Of a DNA stretch of 64,000 nt, positions 59,474-64,000 are shown in pieces. Source of the stretch: Streptomyces stelliscabiei. Its GTDB lineage: Bacteria > Actinomycetota > Actinomycetes > Streptomycetales > Streptomycetaceae. The notes below the pieces were generated by a model. That model made no database searches and had not been told where the DNA came from. It saw only the letters and a program-made list of their open reading frames with translations. The DNA lies in NCBI RefSeq assembly GCF_014873495.1, contig NZ_JADBGF010000001.1, positions 8,990,001-9,054,000 on the forward strand. The letters are read 5' to 3'. Position 1 is the stretch's first letter. Each line of letters starts with the position of its first letter. The position numbers and the translations under genes were made by a program.

Positions 59474-60333
59474 ACGCCATCCAGAAGGTCGCAGTGGTGG
59501 GCTGCGGCATCATGGGCTCGGGCATCGCCCACGTCTGCGCCCTCGCCGGAGTCGACGTCATGGTCGCTGCGTCCTCGCCCGCATCGCTCGCCAGGGGCAG
59601 GGCGCGGCTCACCGGCTCGCTCGACCGGGCGCTGGGCAAGGGCCGGATCACCGAACGGGACCACGAGAACGCCCTGGCCCGGGTGTCGTACACGAGTGAC
59701 CTGGCGGAACTGGCCGACCGGCAGCTGGTCATCGAGTCGATCAGCGAGGACGAGCAGGCCAAGCGCGACCTGTTCGCCAGGCTGGACCAGGTGCTCCAGG
59801 ACCCCGAGACCATCCTCGCCTCCAACACCTCCTCCCTCTCGGTCCTCAGACTGGCCCGGGCCACCGCCGACGGCGGCCGGGTGCTGGGCGTCCACTTCTT
59901 CAACCCGGTGCCCGCCCTGCCGCTGGTCGAGCTGGTCCCCACGCTCCTCACCCGGGAGAAGACCGCGGTACGGGCGGAGGAGTTCGTGACGGACACGCTC
60001 GGCAAGCGCGTCATCCGGTCCCCGGATCGCGCCGGCTTCACGGTCAACGCCCTGCTCATTCCGTACCTGCTTGCGGCAGTACGCATGGTGGAGGCGGGCC
60101 ACGCGTCGGCGGAGACGGTGGACGACGCCATGACGCTGGGCTGCTCCCACCCGATGGGCCCGCTGCGGCTCGCCGACCTGATCGGGCTCGACGTGGTCAC
60201 CTCGATCGCGGAGGCCCTCCACGAGGAGTTCCGCGAGCCCCAGTACGCCCCGCCACCGTTCCTACGGCGCCTGGTCGAGGCCGGCATGCTGGGCCGCAAG
60301 ACGGGCAGGGGGCTCTACGACTACGCCCCTTGA
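59470..60333 (+). CDS. 3-hydroxybutyryl-CoA dehydrogenase
   Basis: Reduces acetoacetyl-CoA to 3-hydroxybutyryl-CoA (287 residues), feeding the crotonyl-CoA used by the overlapping carboxylase/reductase. Rossmann loop GCGIMGSG at the N-terminus, SNTSSLS and VHFFNPVP around the catalytic His/Glu, and a C-terminal GRKTGRGLYDY. It is a paralogue of the methoxymalonyl dehydrogenase at 48042, from which it differs in the VHFFNP versus THFMNP active-site context. No crotonase-type dehydratase lies next to it, so that step must come from elsewhere. Last gene assignable to the polyketide pathway. Confidence 0.9.
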   Translation: MNAIQKVAVVGCGIMGSGIAHVCALAGVDVMVAASSPASLARGRARLTGSLDRALGKGRITERDHENALARVSYTSDLAELADRQLVIESISEDEQAKRDLFARLDQVLQDPETILASNTSSLSVLRLARATADGGRVLGVHFFNPVPALPLVELVPTLLTREKTAVRAEEFVTDTLGKRVIRSPDRAGFTVNALLIPYLLAAVRMVEAGHASAETVDDAMTLGCSHPMGPLRLADLIGLDVVTSIAEALHEEFREPQYAPPPFLRRLVEAGMLGRKTGRGLYDYAP

Positions 60334-60938
60334 CCGCCGGCGCGCAGGAGGTGGGCGCCGTCCGAGCCGATGTCCGTCTCGGCGGCGGGGGTGTCGTGTC
60401 GTCCGCCTGTCTGCGGCCCTGGGCCGGAAGGCAGGCAGCGGCAACAGCACGCCCTCGCCGCACGACCATCGAGCGGCCGAGATCACGGGAAAGCTCAGCC
60501 CTTCCCTCGCCCCGTGAACCCACAAGCCGCCGCCCCGAGTTGCGGGTCCTCAGTGCCGGTCAGCACTCGCTTGCCGGTCCCGGCTTCCCCACCCGCCCGG
60601 AGCATCTGGCTCGCGGCGAGCGCGCGCGGTCACTCGGCCTTCTGCGGCGGGCCGGAGTCGAGTGCACTGGCTCCACAACGGCGTGCTGTCGGCGGGAGCG
60701 CGGGGGCCTTAGACCATTTCCACCCCGTGCGCATCTCGTGTTCACGGTGTGCGCGTTCGGTGCGCACCGCATCGATGTCCCACGGGCGTCCCACAACCCC
60801 CGTAAATCCGCAGGCAGTTGAGGGGACGGCGTCTCACTCTCCCGTGACCTGCGGTTTTCCTTGCCGGGACGGGTCCTCGTTGCCAGTGTCTGCGGTGCTC
60901 ACCGGGCACCGGCCCGATGGCTCGAAGAGAGGACTCCC
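60334..60938. other. 605-bp non-coding interval at the cluster edge
   Basis: No frame here has a credible ribosome site, codon pattern and family motif together. It holds one candidate terminator (60405-60436). The last 200 bases include a TTTTCC-containing, locally less GC-rich stretch that probably carries the promoter of the secreted protein gene. The interval may mark the boundary of the biosynthetic cluster. Confidence 0.6.
60405..60436 (+). terminator. Candidate terminator hairpin
   Basis: Nested inverted repeat: outer arms GCCTG/CAGGC and inner arms CGGCCC/GGGCCG with a near-zero loop, 72 bp after the hydroxybutyryl-CoA dehydrogenase stop. The arms are interrupted, so the structure is weaker than the hairpins at 51476 and 61498. 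Confidence 0.45.
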
Positions 60939-61484
60939 ATGAGCCTGCGTAAGAAACGATTCAAGCTGGCCGCCTGCACGGTCGGCGCCGTGGCCGCGGC
61001 CACCCTCGCGCTGGCCACCACGCCGGCCGTCGCGAGCGGGACGTACAGCGGGCTCGCCTACGTCTACGGTGGCGACTCCTACGTCGACGACTGGGGCAAC
61101 GAGGGCATCCTGTCGACCGGCACCAACACCAACTCCAACGCCACCTGCCTCTGGCAGAAGATTCTCTGGGCGGACGGCTTCCTGGACTCCGCCTCGGACA
61201 TCGACGGCAAGTTCGGCTCGGGGACCAAGGCCGCGACCGAGGACCTCCAGAGGTACTTCGCCCTCGGCGTCGACGGTTCGGTCGGCCAGGAGACCTTCGG
61301 GCACATGGACAAGTGGCTGTACTTCGTCTCCGGCAGCACCGCCGACGGCCAGACGGCGAACCTCCGCTACGACGGGATCGTGCGCGACTTCAACCTCGGA
61401 CGCAACGCGGACGGCAACTACACCTTCCCCGACGGCGACGGCAACACCCGGCTCGCCGGCTACAACTACCTGACCTGCACCTGA
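60939..61484 (+). CDS. Secreted protein with peptidoglycan-binding-like domain
   Basis: A 181-residue protein with a clear Sec signal peptide: basic start (LRKKRFK), a hydrophobic Ala/Leu core and an AVAS cleavage region near residue 33. The mature part contains a PG_binding_1-like segment (residues about 65-125: CLWQKILWADGFL, DGKFGSGTKAATEDLQ, LGVDGSVGQETF). Two cysteines (CLW and the terminal LTCT) could pair. The start follows GAGAGGA. No enzymatic domain is visible, so it would act as a cell-wall or extracellular binding protein. It appears unrelated to polyketide synthesis. Confidence 0.85.
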   Translation: MSLRKKRFKLAACTVGAVAAATLALATTPAVASGTYSGLAYVYGGDSYVDDWGNEGILSTGTNTNSNATCLWQKILWADGFLDSASDIDGKFGSGTKAATEDLQRYFALGVDGSVGQETFGHMDKWLYFVSGSTADGQTANLRYDGIVRDFNLGRNADGNYTFPDGDGNTRLAGYNYLTCT

Positions 61485-61497
61485 TCCGTGTCCCACG

Positions 61498-61533
61498 GCC
61501 CCCGACCGCGGCTCGACGGCCTCGGTCGGGGGC
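61498..61533. terminator. Shared terminator between convergent genes
   Basis: Perfect 11-bp inverted repeat GCCCCCGACCG / CGGTCGGGGGC with a 14-base loop. It lies exactly between the stop of the secreted-protein gene and the stop of the convergent glycosidase gene. Confidence 0.8.
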
Positions 61534-62655
61534 TCACCCGCCGCCGTCGAGGTCGTCGCGGCGCCGCACCACGGTCAGTTCGTGACCGTCGAGGCGCATC
61601 TCGTAGAGCTTGCCGCGGGCGTTCTCGAAGGGGCGGTGGAGGACCATCATCAGCCCGCCGTCGAAGGTGCGGAACAGCATGCCGTGGCCGCTGTCCTCCC
61701 GCACCAGGGGCCGCCGTTGGTCCCACGGGCCCGCGAGGTCGCCGGAGCGCGAGACCGCGTAGGTCTGCACATAGCCGCCGCTGACGGTGCCGTCGTCGCC
61801 GGCCAGGTTCTTCTCGTACGTGGACCACAGCATCAGCAGGGAGCCGTCGGGCGTCCGGTACGGCTGGGGGCCGTCGGTGATGTAGGGCGCGAGCTGGTGG
61901 GGGACCCCGGCGGGGATCTGCTCGGTGAGCCAGGACGCGTCCGAGGCCTTGAACAGCAGGACCGGGTCGCCGATCGTGCGGGTCAGGTCCGGGGCCAGCC
62001 GGATCGCCTCCATGGTGCCGTCGACGGTCTGCAGCCACTCGTGCGCGTACACCATCCAGGGCTGACCGGACGGGTCGACGTACAGGGTGCCGTCCAGGGT
62101 CATCAGGTTCGCGGGCGGGGTGGGCCGGCCGGGGTCGACGACGGTGAACGGGCCCAGCAGCGAGTCGGACACGGCCGTGACCGTGCCGCGCATGTGGTGG
62201 GGCAGCTGGAAGGGCGTGCCCCATCGGCCGGCGGCCGGCAACGGGAGCGGCCTGCCCTCGTCGTGCAGCGTGGTGAACAGGTAGTACCTGCCGCCCCATG
62301 CGTGCACCTCCGGCGCCCACGCGCCCTCCGTCGCCCAGATCCCCGGCTGCTCGTCGGTCCGGAAGACCACGACGGGACGTGTCCAGTCCCGCAGGTCGGT
62401 GCTGCGGTAGACCATCGTGCCGGTGGCGTCCACGCCCGAGACGGCCGGGTCGTTGGACGTGTACAGGTGGTAGGTGCGGGTGGCCTCGTCGGCGACCACG
62501 AACGGATCGTGCAGCGGCATGTCGGGAAGCCGCACGCCGGGCAGGCGCATGTCGGGCAGCCGCTCGTCGTGAAGTCGCTCGTCGTGAGGCCGCTCGTCGG
62601 GCGGCCGTATCGGTTCGGTGTCGGTCACGGTCGCAGGATAGTCAGCGACGGGCAT
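61534..62655 (-). CDS. Glycoside hydrolase family 43-like protein
   Basis: Predicted beta-propeller glycosidase of 373 residues acting on arabinan/xylan-type glycans. Motifs expected for the three acidic catalytic residues are present: HDPFVV (Asp base), LDGTLYVD (Asp) and GTMEAIRL (Glu acid), along with WAPEVH. There is no signal peptide, so it is probably intracellular unless the start is misplaced. The first 50 residues are odd: they contain pentapeptide repeats of the RLPDM/RLHDE kind encoded by 15-bp tandem DNA repeats directly before the first catalytic blade. A start within the repeats is possible. It lies 12 bp after the MarR-type gene and is probably co-transcribed with it. Confidence 0.85.
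   Translation of the reverse strand: MPVADYPATVTDTEPIRPPDERPHDERLHDERLPDMRLPGVRLPDMPLHDPFVVADEATRTYHLYTSNDPAVSGVDATGTMVYRSTDLRDWTRPVVVFRTDEQPGIWATEGAWAPEVHAWGGRYYLFTTLHDEGRPLPLPAAGRWGTPFQLPHHMRGTVTAVSDSLLGPFTVVDPGRPTPPANLMTLDGTLYVDPSGQPWMVYAHEWLQTVDGTMEAIRLAPDLTRTIGDPVLLFKASDASWLTEQIPAGVPHQLAPYITDGPQPYRTPDGSLLMLWSTYEKNLAGDDGTVSGGYVQTYAVSRSGDLAGPWDQRRPLVREDSGHGMLFRTFDGGLMMVLHRPFENARGKLYEMRLDGHELTVVRRRDDLDGGG
62516..62605 (-). repeat. Six 15-bp tandem repeats in the glycosidase N-terminus
   Basis: Units begin at 62516, 62531, 62546, 62561, 62576 and 62591 (+ strand). Those at 62561 and 62576 differ by two bases. In the protein they read as a run of pentapeptides (RPHDE, RLHDE, RLPDM, RLPGV, RLPDM, PLHDP). 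The period keeps the reading frame, so repeat-number changes would alter only the length of the N-terminal extension. Confidence 0.85.
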
Positions 62656-62667
62656 CGACCTCGCCGG

Positions 62668-63189
62668 TCACTCCCGGCCGACGTTGACCGTGAGCAGCCG
62701 CAGCAACTGCTTGGTCAGGGTGTGCTGTTCGGGGGTGAGTCCCATGGCCTCGCCGATGTTCACGGGGACGGCCCGGGCCCGCTCCTGGAGCCGGGCGCCG
62801 GCCTCGGTGAGGCGGATGGCGACGGAGCGCTCGTCGTCCGTACGGCGCTCGCGGCGCAGCAGACCACCGGCCTCCAGGCGCTTCAGGAGCGGGGAGAGGG
62901 TGCTGGATTCCAGCTGGAGCGCGGCGCCCAGGTCGCGTACGGAGATCGAATCCTGTTCCCAGAGCACGAGCATGACCAGGTACTGCGGATAGGTCAGCCC
63001 CAGCTCGTCGAGCAGCGGCCGGTAGCGGGCCGTGACCGCGCGCGAGGCGGCGTACAGCGCGAAACAGAGCTGATCGTCCAGGAGCATGCCGTGCCCCCGA
63101 GCCGGAGCCGGTGTCCGAGCCGGTGCCGGGGCCGAGCCCGGGTCCTGGGCCGTTCCGGTCGTGTCCGCGATGTCGCCGACTGTGCTCAC
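62668..63189 (-). CDS. MarR-family regulator, OhrR-like
   Basis: Winged-helix repressor of about 173 residues. The segment DDQLCFALYAASRA carries the cysteine and surrounding pattern of OhrR, the organic-hydroperoxide sensor. It continues with YPQYLVMLVLWE, the recognition-helix region SVRDLGAALQLESSTLSPLLKRLE and the wing RRTDDERSV. The GTG at 63189 is chosen because GGAGGAG lies just upstream and because the frame further upstream has no family match; this gives a 34-residue Pro/Ala-rich N-terminal extension before the conserved part. It is transcribed away from the alpha/beta-hydrolase gene, with an operator-like repeat between them, and would repress one or both directions. Confidence 0.85.
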   Translation of the reverse strand: MSTVGDIADTTGTAQDPGSAPAPARTPAPARGHGMLLDDQLCFALYAASRAVTARYRPLLDELGLTYPQYLVMLVLWEQDSISVRDLGAALQLESSTLSPLLKRLEAGGLLRRERRTDDERSVAIRLTEAGARLQERARAVPVNIGEAMGLTPEQHTLTKQLLRLLTVNVGRE

Positions 63190-63376
63190 GGTGTCGCTCC
63201 TCCGCCCTGCGCTCTGTATGACGATCACCCACCCTACCTTCAAGTCTCCCCGATCATATCGTGCGCGATTTAGTCGTGCACGATCTAGTCGTGCGATATC
63301 TTTGGGGTGTGCCGCCGGCACCCGGCGAACCGCGCCGGCCGAGCCTGCCCGTGGCACCCCACGCGAGGAGACCGCC
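63190..63376. promoter_or_regulatory. Divergent promoter of repressor and hydrolase genes
   Basis: A 187-bp interval whose central part (63240-63305) is clearly richer in A+T than its surroundings. It contains three phased TCGTGC-based repeats (63259-63300), the middle one including the 10-bp palindrome TCGTGCACGA. This is the arrangement expected for autoregulation by the adjacent MarR/OhrR-type protein. GAGGAG at 63365-63370 is the ribosome site of the hydrolase. Confidence 0.65.
63259..63300. repeat. Three 15-bp operator-like repeats
   Basis: Units TCGTGCGCGATTTAG (63259-63273) and TCGTGCACGATCTAG (63274-63288) differ at two positions; a third partial unit TCGTGCGATATC follows at 63289-63300. 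The outer ends ATATCG and CGATAT are inverted with respect to each other, so the whole array is also roughly two-fold symmetric. Confidence 0.8.
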
Positions 63377-64000
63377 ATGTCCGACACCACCCCCGGCCCC
63401 CGCCCCGTCCTCGAACCCGCCGCCGCCGATTTCGCGGAGGCGACCGCGAACCCGCCGTACCTCTTCGACCTCGGCCCGGTGGAGGGCCGCAAGACGGTCG
63501 ACGAGGTGCAGTCCGGAGAGATCGACAAGCCCGCCGTCGACGAGGAGTGGGTCACCGTGTCCGGCGGCCCCACCGGCGAGGTCAGGGCCCGTGTCGTCCG
63601 CCCGGCGGGTGCCCTGGGCACGCTCCCGGTGATTCTCTACATCCACGGCGCCGGCTGGGTGTTCGGCAACGCCCATACGCACGACCGGCTGGTGCGCGAG
63701 CTGGCCGTCGGCGCGAACGCCGCGGTCGTGTTCCCCGAGTACGACCTCTCGCCCGAGGCCCGCTACCCCGTGGCCATCGAGCAGAACTACGCGGTGGCCC
63801 GCTGGATCGTCACCGAGGGCGCCGGCCACCGGCTGGACGCCGGGCGCATCGCCGTGGCCGGTGACTCCGTGGGCGGCAACATGACCGCCGCGCTGACCCT
63901 GATGGCCAAGGAGCGGGGCGATGTCCCGCTGGTCCAGCAGGTGCTCTTCTACCCGGTGACCGACGCCGGGTTCGACACGGCGTCCTACCACCGGTTCGCC
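63377..64000 (+). CDS. Alpha/beta-hydrolase (HSL/acetyl-esterase type), 3'-partial
   Basis: The first 208 residues of a carboxylesterase-like hydrolase; the frame runs off the window. The oxyanion-hole motif is YIHGAGW (HGGGW variant with Ala in the middle), and the nucleophile motif is GDSVGGN near residue 166. Both are typical of hormone-sensitive-lipase-like esterases. No signal peptide. ATG at 63377 with GAGGAG six bases before it. It is divergent from an OhrR-like repressor, so it may be induced by the ligand or oxidant that repressor senses. The catalytic Asp and His lie beyond the window. Confidence 0.87.
   Translation, partial: MSDTTPGPRPVLEPAAADFAEATANPPYLFDLGPVEGRKTVDEVQSGEIDKPAVDEEWVTVSGGPTGEVRARVVRPAGALGTLPVILYIHGAGWVFGNAHTHDRLVRELAVGANAAVVFPEYDLSPEARYPVAIEQNYAVARWIVTEGAGHRLDAGRIAVAGDSVGGNMTAALTLMAKERGDVPLVQQVLFYPVTDAGFDTASYHRFA

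Noticed and set aside
60330..60821. Possible genes in the interval after the hydroxybutyryl-CoA dehydrogenase
   Set aside because: Frames overlap one another, have Arg/Pro-rich low-complexity translations, and lack ribosome sites or motifs.
62668..63621. A 317-residue start for the MarR-type regulator
   Set aside because: The extra 144 residues have no family match, would cover the operator repeats and run into the divergent hydrolase gene. GTG 63189 has a good ribosome site.

Overview
High-GC (about 73%) DNA with Streptomyces-type codon use, strong Shine-Dalgarno starts and one rare TTA codon. All of this points to Streptomyces or a close actinomycete. No database search was possible: family calls rest on motifs read directly, and the product call rests on remembered biosynthetic logic.

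Region 1 (1-47994, + strand): four consecutive type I modular polyketide synthase genes with nine extension modules and a terminal thioesterase. The first gene lacks only about 10-15 codons at its 5' end. The reductive loops in order are KR, KR, DH-KR | DH-KR, DH-ER-KR | KR, KR, DH-KR | DH-KR-TE. AT motifs suggest methylmalonyl, probably methoxymalonyl, malonyl | methylmalonyl, methylmalonyl | ethylmalonyl, methylmalonyl, methylmalonyl | probably methoxymalonyl. This order matches, step for step, what is needed for C18 to C1 of an 18-membered plecomacrolide of the concanamycin type (V-ATPase inhibitors). It does not match the 16-membered bafilomycin pattern.

Region 2 (48042-51451, + strand): a tightly coupled four-gene methoxymalonyl-ACP cassette (3-hydroxyacyl-CoA dehydrogenase, free ACP, acyl-CoA dehydrogenase, FkbH-like protein). 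It continues directly from the PKS genes. A perfect 15-bp hairpin ends it and faces a convergent minus-strand group: a type II thioesterase, a small protein of unknown function, an FkbG-like O-methyltransferase (the missing methoxymalonyl step), and a truncated AMP-ligase relic.

Region 3 (54150-60333, + strand): a metallophosphoesterase coupled to a phosphopantetheinyl transferase that would activate the carrier proteins, then a SARP/AfsR-like regulator, then crotonyl-CoA carboxylase/reductase with 3-hydroxybutyryl-CoA dehydrogenase, which supply ethylmalonyl-CoA. The cluster therefore encodes both unusual extender units demanded by its AT domains. The divergent promoter region at 53980-54149 carries four CCACCCC heptamers, and the metallophosphoesterase gene carries the TTA codon.

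Region 4 (60334-64000): probably outside the cluster. It holds a 605-bp intergenic stretch, a secreted peptidoglycan-binding-domain protein, a GH43-like glycosidase behind an OhrR/MarR-type repressor, and a divergent alpha/beta-hydrolase cut by the window end. A three-unit 15-bp repeat operator lies between the repressor and the hydrolase. No deoxysugar, glycosyltransferase, carbamoyltransferase, P450 or transporter gene is visible. No tRNA, rRNA, CRISPR array or transposase was seen.
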